Positions 45,376 to 54,904 of a stretch of DNA of 64,000 bases are shown piece after piece. The number at the start of each line of letters is the position of its first letter. Positions within the stretch are counted from its first letter, which is position 1. The translations under genes were made by a program, and so were the position numbers. The notes beneath the pieces are model-generated. The model was not told where the DNA came from, did no database searches, and saw only the letters and a list, made by a program, of their open reading frames with translations. Where the stretch lies: assembly GCF_005938385.1 (NCBI RefSeq), contig NZ_VCRA01000012.1, positions 124,001 through 188,000 of the forward strand. Reading direction: 5' to 3'. This DNA comes from Paenibacillus mesophilus. GTDB taxonomy: Bacteria > Bacillota > Bacilli > Paenibacillales > NBRC-103111.

Positions 45376-46479
45376 ATGCTGCGAGCCATTATCGTGGACG
45401 ATGAAGAATTATCGGTGAAACGGTTGAGGAGGCTGCTAGCGGAGAGCGGCGAGGTCGAAATTTGCGGTACGTTTATGAGTCCGACGGAAGCTTATCAGTA
45501 TGCGGAAGCGAATCCGATTGACGTCGCGTTCCTGGACATTTCCATGCCGGAAATTAACGGGATGAGGCTTTCCGGACTGCTGCTCGACCTCGATGCTTCC
45601 ATCGATGTGGTCTTCGTAACCGGCCATGATCATTATGCGGTTCAGGCGTTCGATATGGACGCGCTGGATTATTTGATGAAGCCGGTCACTCCGGAGCGGC
45701 TGTCCCGGGCGTTGGACAAGCTCGGAAGAAAGCGCCGGAGCCCGGCTGCCGGGCCATCGATGGCGGTCTACCTGTTTAACGGCTTGAAAATATACGGGGG
45801 GGATCGCGGTAAAGAACCACTCAAGATGCGAAGCCCCAAAACCGAAGAATTGTTCGCCTTTCTCGTCTGCAACGGAACCGTCAGCCGGGAAGAAATTGTC
45901 GATACGTTGTGGAGCGATCTCGAGCCGGACAAAGCATGGAAAAATTTGAACTCGACGCTTTACTATATCCGCAAAGCGTTCAGCGACACGAAGAATGAAC
46001 CTATACTCACGGCGGACCGAACCGAAATCCGCATCGAAGAAAGCGGCATGTATTGCGATTTGTACGAATTCGAACGGCTGCTGAAGCAAATGAAAACCGC
46101 GCCTGAACAAAACGCCGAACTGCTCAAACAAGCGCAATCGCTGTATACGGGGGAACTGCTGAAAGGAAAAGCTTACGAATGGGCAAGCGCAAGAAGGCGT
46201 CAGCTCGAACGCCAATACATAGAGCTGCTGGAAGCCGCCGCCCGCATGTACTCCGTCCGGAACAAGCCGGACAAATCGCTGCATTACTACTGCGAAATTT
46301 TGAAATTGGATGCGATAAGGGAAGATGTCAATCATGAGGTGATCCGGCTCTATATCGAGCTCGGGAGGAAAAATGAGGCGCTGCGGCATTACCGGATGCT
46401 GGAGGAATTGCTCCAGCAAGAGCTGGGAACGAAGCCCGATCCCCGCATTAAAGATTTTATTGTGAACTATACGAATTAG
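45376..46479 (+). CDS. Response regulator with SARP/BTAD-type output domain
   Basis: 367 residues. Receiver domain with phospho-acceptor Asp54 (FLDISMPEING) and switch Lys in YLMKPVTPERL. The middle is an OmpR-like winged helix (MRSPKTEELFAFLVCNGTVS, EEIVDTLWSDLEPDKAWKNL) and the C-terminal ~150 residues a BTAD/TPR helical domain (YTGELLKGKAYEWASARRRQ). GGGAGG precedes ATG 45376. Obvious partner of the preceding kinase. A terminator follows, then the NHL/FN3/SLH surface gene, a plausible target. Confidence 0.9.
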   Translation: MLRAIIVDDEELSVKRLRRLLAESGEVEICGTFMSPTEAYQYAEANPIDVAFLDISMPEINGMRLSGLLLDLDASIDVVFVTGHDHYAVQAFDMDALDYLMKPVTPERLSRALDKLGRKRRSPAAGPSMAVYLFNGLKIYGGDRGKEPLKMRSPKTEELFAFLVCNGTVSREEIVDTLWSDLEPDKAWKNLNSTLYYIRKAFSDTKNEPILTADRTEIRIEESGMYCDLYEFERLLKQMKTAPEQNAELLKQAQSLYTGELLKGKAYEWASARRRQLERQYIELLEAAARMYSVRNKPDKSLHYYCEILKLDAIREDVNHEVIRLYIELGRKNEALRHYRMLEELLQQELGTKPDPRIKDFIVNYTN

Positions 46480-46494
46480 AAGCAACCGGAAATG

Positions 46495-46535
46495 AAGAGC
46501 TCTGGAATCTGCCGGGATTCCAGGGTTCTTTTTTT
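46495..46535 (+). terminator. Rho-independent terminator
   Basis: An 8-bp perfect core (CTGGAATC / GATTCCAG) extended by a wobble-rich outer stem, followed by a run of seven Ts. Confidence 0.85.
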
Positions 46536-46562
46536 GTTTATTCTCTGTTTATTGCGGATTTG

Positions 46563-46568
46563 TATAAT
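46563..46568 (+). promoter_or_regulatory. Candidate -10 box of the surface protein gene
   Basis: TATAAT is exact, 81 nt before the start codon, but no convincing -35 hexamer lies 16-18 nt upstream; an activator could supply it. Confidence 0.4.
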
Positions 46569-46648
46569 AGGCTTGATTGTTGTCGAAGGAGTTGAGATTT
46601 TGGCGTTTGCTGTCGCAAATGAATACTCATTGTGGGAGGACTTCAGTT

Positions 46649-49600
46649 ATGAATCGAAGGAGATTTTCCGATGCCTTAAGAAAATGGTATGGCATTGGAT
46701 TGGTACTGCTTATTGTATATGCATGTTCGCTTCCCGTCCCGGCGCACGCGGCGGAAACATGGACGCAATATGGCAAAATAGGGCCGGTGGGAAGCTCGGA
46801 CTTGGGGAAATTTAATTTTCCGCAAGGATTGGCGGTAGACGGCAGCGGCAATGTGTATGTGGCCGATTCGAGGAACAATCGCATTCAGAAGCTGGATGTG
46901 GCAAGCGGCACATGGAGCAGCATACAAGGACCCATATTAACACAGCTGAATGGTCCCGCCGATGTGGCGCTGGACAGTAGCGGGAATATCTATGTAGCGG
47001 AAGTTACTTCCAACCGCATTCAGAAGCTGGACATAGCAACCAATACGTGGAGGGCGTGGGGCGGGTCATCCGGCAGCAGCGTGGGCAAGTTCAATATTCC
47101 CATCGGGATAGCTGTGGACGCCAGCGGCAATGTGTATGTAGCTGATAGAGATAACAACCGTATTCAGAAGCTTCCGGCGGGCAGCGATACATGGGTCGTG
47201 ATGAGCGGACTGTCGTTGAGCTACCCAAGCAGTGTAGCGGCAGACGGAGCCGGGAACGTGTATGTGCTCGATACCGGCAAACATCGGCTCCTCAAGCTGT
47301 CGCCCGCCGGTGCTGTATTGAAAACCTGGGGCAAAAGCGGCGATGCATCCGGAACAGCCTTGGGCGAGTTTAAGAGTCCAAGCAAAGTGACGGTAGGCAG
47401 CGACGGTAATGTATACGTGGCCGATACCGGCAACGATCGGGTTCAGAAGCTGAGCGTGAGTGCGGATACCTGGAGCGCTGTGGGCCAAAACGGGGCTGTC
47501 GCGGGAACCGGCTTGGGCGAATTCAATAGTCCGTCGGGGGTGGCGGTTGACAGCAGCGGAACCGTATATGTGTCCGATATGGCAAAACATCGCGTTCTGA
47601 AGCTGACCAGTGCGGCGCCGGTCGTGTTCGGTGGGGATGAAGGCCCTGTTTCGGGCAGCGCCTTGGGCGAGTTCAAGACACCTAGCGGAGTAGCGGTAGA
47701 CAGCAGCGGCAATTTGTATGTGGCCGACGGGAACAACTTCCGTGTTCAGAAGCTGCCGGCAGGTGGCAGCACATGGAGCTCCTATGGCGCCGGCACCTTC
47801 GGAACGGGCGACGGCCAGTTTAAAAATGCAGCCGCAGTGGCGGTGGACAAGAACGGGAATATGTATGTAGCGGATATGAGCAATCATCGGATTCAGAAGC
47901 TGTCACCGACGGTCGGTTTCTTAGCCGCATGGGGCAATGGAACTACTGCGGGAACAGCTTTGGGCCAGTTTAAGAATCCGAACGGCGTGGCGGTAGACAA
48001 GAACTTAAATCTGTATGTGGCCGATACGGACAACCATCGGATTCAGAAGTTGCCTGCGGGCAGCAGCACATGGAGTTCATGGGGCAAGAGCGGCAACGCT
48101 TCGGGAAGCGCCCTCGGCGAATTTAATAGTCCGAAGGGGGTGGCAGTTGACGGCGAAGGGAACGTATACGTAGCCGACTATGAGAACAATCGCATCCAGA
48201 AGCTGACGGTATCCACGGGTGTATGGAGCGAGTGGAAAAAGAGCGGCGGCGGCCCGGGCAGCGGGCCGGGAGAGTTTAGAAACCCAAACGGAGTGGCGGT
48301 AGACGGCAGCGGGAACGTTTATGTGGCCGACCTCGCCAATAATCGGATCCAGAAGCTGACATTGGCTACAAATTCGTGGAAAGTATGGAGCAACACTACA
48401 CAGGAAGGAACCGATCTGGGCCGGTTCAATAATCCAACCGGAATAGCGGTAGACAGCAACGGTATTATTTATGTAGCCGATAAAAATAACCAACGTATTC
48501 AGAAGCTGGTTATAACGGTTACCGCGCCGGACGCTCCGACCGGGGTAACGGCTACAGCCGGAAACGGCAAGGCGACGGTCAGCTTTACGCCGCCGGCGGA
48601 CGACGGAGGAAGCCCGATTACGGGCTACACGGTAACGTCCAGCCCCGACGGGCTGACGGGAACCGGAACGGCAGGTCCGATCACGGTCACAGGGTTGACG
48701 AATTTGACGGCATATACGTTCACGGTTGTCGCGACGAATGCGCAAGGGGACTCGACGCCTTCCGGGCCATCCGCGAGTGTAACGCCGGCCGCCGAACCAG
48801 GTGCTCCGACTGGCGTAACGGCAACGACGAGCGGCCGCCAAGCGACGATCAGCTTTACGCCGCCGGCGGACGACGGAGGAAGCGCGATAACGGGTTACAC
48901 GGTAACGTCCAACCCGGGAGGCTTGACGGCAACGGGAAGCGGCAGTCCGATCACGGTCACCGGCTTAACGTACGGCACGTCCTATACGTTCACGGCTGTC
49001 GCGAAGAACCGGATCGGCAATTCGGCGCCTTCCGCGCCATCGGCGAGCGTCACGCCGGCTGCGGCGCCGAACGCACCGACAGGGGTGGCTGCAACTGCGG
49101 GCAATGGCCAGGCGATGATCAGCTTCACGGCTCCGGCGAATGACGGAGGGAGCGCGATAACGGGTTACACGGTAACGTCCAACCCGGGAGGCTTGACGGC
49201 AACGGGAAGCGGCAGTCCGATCACGATGACCGGTTTGACGAATGGCACGGCGTATACGTTCACGGTAGTCGCCACAAATGGCGTGGGCCCGTCGGTGTCT
49301 TCCGCGCCATCGGCGAGCGTAACGCCGGTCGGCGAGCCGAACGCGCCAACCGGCGTTACGGCAGCAGCCGGAGACGGCCAGGCCACGATCAGCTTCACGG
49401 CTCCGGCGAGCGACGGAGGAAGCGCGATAACGGGCTACACGGCCACCGCAAGCCCGGGAGGAAGGACTGCGACAGGAAACGGCAGTCCGATCACGATGAC
49501 CGGTTTGACGAATGGCACGGCGTATACGTTCACGGTCGTCGCCACGAATGGCGTAGGTCCTTCGTTGCCGTCGGCGTCGTCGGCCGCTGTAACGCCGAGC

Positions 49601-52351
49601 GCTTCGGCTACCGTACCGGGAGCTCCGACAGGAGTAACGGCAGTTGCGGGCAACGGCCAGGCGACCGTCAGCTTCACGGCACCGGGGAGCGACGGAGGCA
49701 GCGCGATAACGAGTTACACAGTAACTTCTAGCCCAGGAGGCTTGACAGCAACGGGAAGCGGCAGCCCGATCACGGTCACCGGCTTGACGAACGGCACGGC
49801 GTATACGTTCACGGTCGTCGCCACGAATGACGTAGGTCCTTCGGTGCCATCGGCGCCATCGGCTGCAGTAACGCCGACCGCTGCGGCTACCGTACCGAGC
49901 GCACCAACAGGAGTAACTGCAGTCGCAGGCAACGGTCAGGCGACGATCAGCTTCACGGCCCCGGCGAGCGACGGTGGGAGCGCGATAACGAGTTATACAG
50001 TTACCGCAAGCCCGGGAGGAAGGACCGCGACAGGAAGCGGCAGTCCGATTACGATGACCGGTTTGACGAACGGCACGGCGTATACGTTCACGGTTGTCGC
50101 CACGAATGGCGTAGGCCAATCTGTGCCGTCGGCACCATCGACGAGCGTAACGCCGATTGCTGCTGCAACCGTGCCGGGCGCTCCGACGGGGGTAACGGCA
50201 GTCGCGGGCAGCGGCCAGGCGACAATCAGCTTCACGGCTCCATCGAGTGACGGAGGGAGCGCGATAACGGGCTATACGGTAACTTCCAATCCGGGAGGCT
50301 TGACAGCGTCGGGAAGCGGGAGTCCGATCACGGTCACCGGTTTGACTTACGGCACGGCGTATACGTTTACGGTCGTGGCTACGAACGGCGTGGGCCCGTC
50401 TGTGCCATCGGCGCCATCGGCGAGCGTAACGCCGACTGCCCCCGCTGGCGAGCCGGGTGCTCCGATCTTGCAACTTGCGGGGGTCGGCGATGCTCGAGTA
50501 CAGCTTGTCTGGAATGCCGTGGCCGGTTCGACCGGATATAAAGTGTACCAAAGCGTCACCTCCGGAACTTATGGAACCGAAATAGCGACCGTCAGCGGCT
50601 CGGTTTACGGCTACAATGCGACGGGCCTCGTTAACGGTACGACGTACTACTTCGTAGTGAAGGCGACCAACGCCGGGATCGATAGTGCGGCCTCGAATAC
50701 AGTAAGCGCCATCCCGATAACCGTTCCATCGGCGCCGACGAATGTGGCAGCCGTTGCCGGAAACGGACAGGCGACCGTAACATTCACCGCTCCGGCGAAT
50801 AACGGAGGAAGCTCGATAACGGGGTATGTGGTAACGACAGCGCAAGGCAATATTTCCGCATCGGGAACCGCAAGCCCGATAACCGTTACCGGTTTGACCA
50901 ACGGGATAAGCTACACATTTACCGTAAAAGCAATCAATAATGCTGGAAGCAGCGCGCCTTCCGTCGAGTCCAACGCCGTTACCCCGTCGTCGCCATCCAG
51001 CGGCGGCGGCAGTGGTGGAAGCGATGACGGCGGCGGCAGTACGCCATCCCAGCCTGCTGCGCCTTCTACGACGCCTTCGAACGCCCCGGAGACTTCCAAC
51101 ACTGGCGTGGAAATACTGGTCAACGGCAAAGTGGAATATGCGGGAACGGCAACGACAACCAAAGTGGACGGCCAAACGGTCACCACCTTGACCGTCGATC
51201 AGAAAAAGCTGGAGGATAAGCTTGCACTGGAAGGCCGGAATGCGGTCGTGACGATTGCGGCGAACGCCAAGTCCGACATCGTGATCGGAGAACTGAACGG
51301 CCAGATGGTCAAAAACATGGAAGACAAGCAGGCGGTATTGGAAATCAAGACCGATACGGCGACATATAAGCTACCGGCGGCGCAAATCAACATTAACGCC
51401 ATCTCGGAACAAATTGGAAAAACAGTGGCGCTTCAAGATATCAAGGTGCGGATAGAGATCGCCGCGCCGACAGCCGGGACCGTAAAAGTCGTCGAGAATA
51501 CGGCGGAAAAAGGGAAGTTCTCCATCGTCGTTCCGCCGCTCGATTTCACCGTTAAAGGGATATATGGGGACACCGTATTCGAAGTGGAACGGTTCAACGC
51601 GTACGTGGAACGCACTATTGCAATTCCTGACGGAGTCAATCCGAACAATATTACTACGGGAGTTATCGTCGATCCGGACGGAACGGTGCGCCATGTACCG
51701 ACCAAGATCGTAGTGATCGACGGCAAGTATTACGCGAAAATCAACAGCTTGAGCAACAGCACCTACACGGTTGTGTGGCATCCGCTCGAATTCGGCGATG
51801 CGGCGGACCACTGGGCCAAACGCGCCGTCAACGATATGGGTTCGCGCATGGTCATCGAAGGTACGGGGAACGGGATGTTCCATCCGGACCGCGACATTAC
51901 CCGCGCCGAGTTTGCGGCGATTATCGTACGCGGGCTTGGACTGAAGCTGGAGCAAGGAACGGCGCCATTCGCGGACGTAAAGGCGGCCGACTGGTACGCC
52001 AGCGCGGTGAAAACGGCATATTCGCATCAACTGATCGACGGCTTCGAAGACGGTACATTCCGTCCGAATGACACAATTACCCGGGAACAAGCAATGGCGA
52101 TTATCGCCAAAGCGATGGCGATCACCGGACTGAAAGCGAAGCTTCCGGTCCAAGCGGCAGACGCGGCATTTCGTTCGTACCTGGATGCGGCGGACATATC
52201 CGTCTGGGCGAAGAACGGTTTGGCCGACTGCCTGCAGGCGGGCATCGTATCGGGGAGAAGCGGCTCTGAGCTTGCTCCGAAAGCTTCCATTACGAGAGCC
52301 GAGGTAGCGGTTATCGTGCAAAGACTGCTTCAAAAATCCGAACTGATTTAA
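46649..52351 (+). CDS. Large NHL/fibronectin-III/SLH cell-surface protein
   Basis: 1900 residues with a Sec signal (LLIVYACSLPVPAHA). Residues ~50-625 contain 12 NHL repeats, each of the type GVAVDSSGNLYVADGNN then RIQKL, enough for two six-bladed propellers. Residues ~625-1447 are nine fibronectin type III domains with nearly identical DNA in the middle six; a Gly/Ser/Pro-rich linker follows at ~1448-1490. A beta-rich region then leads to three SLH domains at the C-terminus (~1712-1896: GMFHPDRDITRAEFAAII, GTFRPNDTITREQAMAII, SELAPKASITRAEVAVIV). It should be displayed on the S-layer/cell wall and bind a glycan or matrix partner. GGGAGGA selects ATG 46649. Confidence 0.92.
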   Translation: MNRRRFSDALRKWYGIGLVLLIVYACSLPVPAHAAETWTQYGKIGPVGSSDLGKFNFPQGLAVDGSGNVYVADSRNNRIQKLDVASGTWSSIQGPILTQLNGPADVALDSSGNIYVAEVTSNRIQKLDIATNTWRAWGGSSGSSVGKFNIPIGIAVDASGNVYVADRDNNRIQKLPAGSDTWVVMSGLSLSYPSSVAADGAGNVYVLDTGKHRLLKLSPAGAVLKTWGKSGDASGTALGEFKSPSKVTVGSDGNVYVADTGNDRVQKLSVSADTWSAVGQNGAVAGTGLGEFNSPSGVAVDSSGTVYVSDMAKHRVLKLTSAAPVVFGGDEGPVSGSALGEFKTPSGVAVDSSGNLYVADGNNFRVQKLPAGGSTWSSYGAGTFGTGDGQFKNAAAVAVDKNGNMYVADMSNHRIQKLSPTVGFLAAWGNGTTAGTALGQFKNPNGVAVDKNLNLYVADTDNHRIQKLPAGSSTWSSWGKSGNASGSALGEFNSPKGVAVDGEGNVYVADYENNRIQKLTVSTGVWSEWKKSGGGPGSGPGEFRNPNGVAVDGSGNVYVADLANNRIQKLTLATNSWKVWSNTTQEGTDLGRFNNPTGIAVDSNGIIYVADKNNQRIQKLVITVTAPDAPTGVTATAGNGKATVSFTPPADDGGSPITGYTVTSSPDGLTGTGTAGPITVTGLTNLTAYTFTVVATNAQGDSTPSGPSASVTPAAEPGAPTGVTATTSGRQATISFTPPADDGGSAITGYTVTSNPGGLTATGSGSPITVTGLTYGTSYTFTAVAKNRIGNSAPSAPSASVTPAAAPNAPTGVAATAGNGQAMISFTAPANDGGSAITGYTVTSNPGGLTATGSGSPITMTGLTNGTAYTFTVVATNGVGPSVSSAPSASVTPVGEPNAPTGVTAAAGDGQATISFTAPASDGGSAITGYTATASPGGRTATGNGSPITMTGLTNGTAYTFTVVATNGVGPSLPSASSAAVTPSASATVPGAPTGVTAVAGNGQATVSFTAPGSDGGSAITSYTVTSSPGGLTATGSGSPITVTGLTNGTAYTFTVVATNDVGPSVPSAPSAAVTPTAAATVPSAPTGVTAVAGNGQATISFTAPASDGGSAITSYTVTASPGGRTATGSGSPITMTGLTNGTAYTFTVVATNGVGQSVPSAPSTSVTPIAAATVPGAPTGVTAVAGSGQATISFTAPSSDGGSAITGYTVTSNPGGLTASGSGSPITVTGLTYGTAYTFTVVATNGVGPSVPSAPSASVTPTAPAGEPGAPILQLAGVGDARVQLVWNAVAGSTGYKVYQSVTSGTYGTEIATVSGSVYGYNATGLVNGTTYYFVVKATNAGIDSAASNTVSAIPITVPSAPTNVAAVAGNGQATVTFTAPANNGGSSITGYVVTTAQGNISASGTASPITVTGLTNGISYTFTVKAINNAGSSAPSVESNAVTPSSPSSGGGSGGSDDGGGSTPSQPAAPSTTPSNAPETSNTGVEILVNGKVEYAGTATTTKVDGQTVTTLTVDQKKLEDKLALEGRNAVVTIAANAKSDIVIGELNGQMVKNMEDKQAVLEIKTDTATYKLPAAQININAISEQIGKTVALQDIKVRIEIAAPTAGTVKVVENTAEKGKFSIVVPPLDFTVKGIYGDTVFEVERFNAYVERTIAIPDGVNPNNITTGVIVDPDGTVRHVPTKIVVIDGKYYAKINSLSNSTYTVVWHPLEFGDAADHWAKRAVNDMGSRMVIEGTGNGMFHPDRDITRAEFAAIIVRGLGLKLEQGTAPFADVKAADWYASAVKTAYSHQLIDGFEDGTFRPNDTITREQAMAIIAKAMAITGLKAKLPVQAADAAFRSYLDAADISVWAKNGLADCLQAGIVSGRSGSELAPKASITRAEVAVIVQRLLQKSELI

Positions 52352-52366
52352 CTATAGTCACAATTT

Positions 52367-52417
52367 AAAAGAGGGTTGTCCGATGACGGGGAACGTTGTC
52401 GGGCACCCTTTTTTTTG
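52367..52417 (+). terminator. Rho-independent terminator
   Basis: A long imperfect stem starting at AGGGTTG and closing with CACCCT, followed by eight Ts, directly after the surface protein gene. Confidence 0.75.
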
Positions 52418-52463
52418 TTTAGGGTAGTACCTATGAAATATAATGAGGGCAGAGGTGACAGCG

Positions 52464-53333
52464 ATGAAATGTCTGGAGCTTACCATTCCCGTACTGCCTC
52501 AGCTCGTCATGGCCGGTCATACGTTGTGGCCGCCCGGGACGAAGCATTTCGAGAGAAGCTTCGGCGTATACGACGTCGTCTTCGTTAAGTCGGGAAACCT
52601 GTATATAACCGAGGACGGCATCCCTTACGAAGCGAAGTCCGGCGAAGTGCTCGTGCTTGAGCCGGGTCTGGTTCATTACGGCCACAAAGCTTCCGAAGAG
52701 CCGACCGAAATGTTTTGGTTCCATTTTGTCCACAGCCCTCCCGCGCGTATCGTCGATAGCCGCGATATTCCGTGGAAGACGGTGCTTCAGCCGGGGACGA
52801 GCCAGGACGTTGCGCCTCCCATCCACGTAATGATTTTGCCTAAGCATGCTCCGGTCGATTTCAAGCTGTTCCAATCGCCGCTTGAGCGGCTGGTCGAGCT
52901 GCAGCAGATGCTTACGCTGGAGCACTCGCTGGAAATCCACTTTTTGACCATTCAAATTTTCTCACTCCTGCAGCATTCGATGTGCCGTCAGCTGGCCCCG
53001 CAGACGCGCGCGATCTCCGAGCTGGCAATCGAATTTTTGAAACGGACGATGAGAGAGCCGTTCCGCGCGGAGCGGATGGAGCGGGAGCTGCATTTCGATT
53101 ACGACTACATGACGCGATGCTTCAAGAAATATACGGGGATGACGCCGGCCAAATATGTCCAGCACCTTCGCATCGAGGAGGCGAAAACGCTGCTGCACCG
53201 CACCGATCTTCCGCTTGCCGACATCGGCGAGAAAATCGGTATTCGTGATGTCAACTACTTTGTCCGGCTGTTCAAGGAGATGACGGGCACTACCCCGGTC
53301 CGGTACCGTTTGTCGGGGCGGGGATATGTCTAG
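52464..53333 (+). CDS. AraC-family transcriptional regulator
   Basis: 289 residues. An N-terminal cupin-like sensing domain (GVYDVVFVKSGNLYITEDG, GEVLVLEPGLVHYG) is followed by a two-HTH AraC domain (ERELHFDYDYMTRCFKKYTG, GIRDVNYFVRLFKEMTGTTP). AGAGGTGA selects ATG 52464 over 52443. It precedes an SBP and a GH29 gene on the same strand and probably activates them when a sugar ligand binds the cupin. Confidence 0.92.
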   Translation: MKCLELTIPVLPQLVMAGHTLWPPGTKHFERSFGVYDVVFVKSGNLYITEDGIPYEAKSGEVLVLEPGLVHYGHKASEEPTEMFWFHFVHSPPARIVDSRDIPWKTVLQPGTSQDVAPPIHVMILPKHAPVDFKLFQSPLERLVELQQMLTLEHSLEIHFLTIQIFSLLQHSMCRQLAPQTRAISELAIEFLKRTMREPFRAERMERELHFDYDYMTRCFKKYTGMTPAKYVQHLRIEEAKTLLHRTDLPLADIGEKIGIRDVNYFVRLFKEMTGTTPVRYRLSGRGYV

Positions 53334-53345
53334 GAGGAAGTCGAT

Positions 53346-53408
53346 ATGGTGCTATGGCAGGTCGCTTTGGCCCGTTTGAATCATGCCGCGGATGCGCTAC
53401 CTTTATAG
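53346..53408 (+). CDS. Possible 20-residue mini-ORF
   Basis: ATG 53346 has AGGAGG about 8 nt upstream and encodes 20 residues (MVLWQVALARLNHAADALPL) before a stop. It lies between the AraC gene and the SBP. It may be a leader peptide or simply fortuitous; no conservation evidence. Confidence 0.3.
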   Translation: MVLWQVALARLNHAADALPL

Positions 53409-53435
53409 AGAAGGCGATATGAAGGGGGAATCGGA

Positions 53436-54785
53436 ATGAAAGCGCTATACCACAAATCGGGTGCTATTGGGGCGATGATCGCGGTTGCGGTATCGACGGC
53501 CGGCTGCGGCGGCGGAGGGGATGCCGCGAAAGGCGCGATTAAGGAAGGAGCGGCTGGGCAAGCGCAGGCGCAAATCGTCGATATGAACAAACCTGTTACG
53601 CTCCGATTTTGGGCGAATCCGGGAAAAACGATTTTCGATCAAGAGGTCGGGAACAGGATCAAGCAGAAATACCCGAACGTGACGGTCGAGCTGATGGATC
53701 CCGGCAAAAAGTCGCTCCAAGACAGCCTGACCGAGCTCATAACGGCCGGAACGGTGCCCGATCTCATATGGCTTCCGAACGCTGCTTCCGTCCAGACGAT
53801 CAAGAAGCTCGGGATCGAATACGATCTGAACGAGCTGATCAAGAAGCACAAATTCGACCTGCTGCGCTTCGATGCGGCTCTGCTCGAGAACGTGAAAAAC
53901 CAAGGCGCCAAAGGCGAAATGTATGCGCTTCCGTGGCAATCCGGGCCGGCCGCGATGTTTTACAACAAAGACATCTTCGACAAATTCGGCGTCACGTATC
54001 CGAAGGACGGCATGACTTGGCCGGAAACGCTCGAGCTGGGTAAAACGCTTACCCGGATGGACGGCATCCAATACAGGGGCTTCGATCCAGGGTTGTACAA
54101 CCATTTTCAGGAGGAGTACGGCATCTCCGCCTATGACGCCAAGACGAACCAGGCCAGCTTTACGACGAATCCGAAGTGGAAGACGATTCTCGAATTTTTG
54201 CAGCAGTCGTACCAGCTTCCCGGCAATTACCCGGCCGATAAGGCGATAGGGGCGGACCGAAGCGGCTTCATGAAAGACAAAAACGTGGCGATGCTGCCGT
54301 GGGCCGCATATTTCCAGCCTTTTCTCGACGCTCGCAAGGAGGGCTTGAACTTCAACATCGTCTCGCTGCCGACTTGGCCTGACGCGAAAGGTCAAGGAAG
54401 CGCGAGCGTGGGAGCATCGCTCACATTGACGGGGACGAGCAAGTTTAAGGAGGAAGCATTCGAAATTTTGAAGTTTCTGACTTCCGACGAGGTGGAGACA
54501 GCGAACAGCCGGATCGGTTTCGCCCCGGCGATCAACTTGCCAAGCGCCAAGGAGCAGTTCGGCAAAGAGCTGGCCGGCATGGAGGACATCCGCGTATCGT
54601 CGGTATTTTACAATAAAATTACGCCGCTGCCGATCGTGGATCCGCTGCTGGAAACCGTTTCGCAGAAGCCGTTCTTCGGCGCAGCCATACAAGCGGTCGG
54701 CAAAGGGCAGAAAGATGTCAACACCGCGCTCAGGGAGGCGCAGGAGACGGCGAATAAGGCGATTCAGGAAGAGCAGAAAAAATAA
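53436..54785 (+). CDS. Extracellular solute-binding lipoprotein, family 1
   Basis: 449 residues. Lipobox STAGC (Cys24), Gly-rich linker, and binding domain with YNKDIFDKFGVTYPKDGMTW. The usual TRNEGG motif is replaced by LTRMDGIQYRGF, a local divergence. C-terminus DVNTALREAQETANKAI. GAAGGGGG precedes ATG. Follows an AraC regulator and precedes GH29, so probably binds fucosylated oligosaccharides; no permease. Confidence 0.93.
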   Translation: MKALYHKSGAIGAMIAVAVSTAGCGGGGDAAKGAIKEGAAGQAQAQIVDMNKPVTLRFWANPGKTIFDQEVGNRIKQKYPNVTVELMDPGKKSLQDSLTELITAGTVPDLIWLPNAASVQTIKKLGIEYDLNELIKKHKFDLLRFDAALLENVKNQGAKGEMYALPWQSGPAAMFYNKDIFDKFGVTYPKDGMTWPETLELGKTLTRMDGIQYRGFDPGLYNHFQEEYGISAYDAKTNQASFTTNPKWKTILEFLQQSYQLPGNYPADKAIGADRSGFMKDKNVAMLPWAAYFQPFLDARKEGLNFNIVSLPTWPDAKGQGSASVGASLTLTGTSKFKEEAFEILKFLTSDEVETANSRIGFAPAINLPSAKEQFGKELAGMEDIRVSSVFYNKITPLPIVDPLLETVSQKPFFGAAIQAVGKGQKDVNTALREAQETANKAIQEEQKK

Positions 54786-54852
54786 GATGCTTATATCCGC
54801 GAGGACTGCTTGCGGAATAACCGCAAATTCAGCGAATTTACAGGGTAGGGCA

Positions 54853-54875
54853 GGGCGGTCGGTCTACGGCCGCCC
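54853..54875. repeat. Intergenic hairpin between SBP and GH29 genes
   Basis: A 9-bp stem (GGGCGGTCG / CGGCCGCCC, one G-T pair) with a 5-nt loop and no T run. Similar in position to the hairpin at 30493 and may stabilise the SBP transcript. Confidence 0.45.
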
Positions 54876-54904
54876 CGAGCATTTGAGGCGACGAGAGGCG
54901 GAAC

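Noticed and set aside
48077..51175. Long minus-strand open frames opposite the NHL/FN3 region
   Set aside because: Composition (Arg/Cys/Ser-rich) and exact mirroring of the FN3 repeats show they are complementary-strand shadows.
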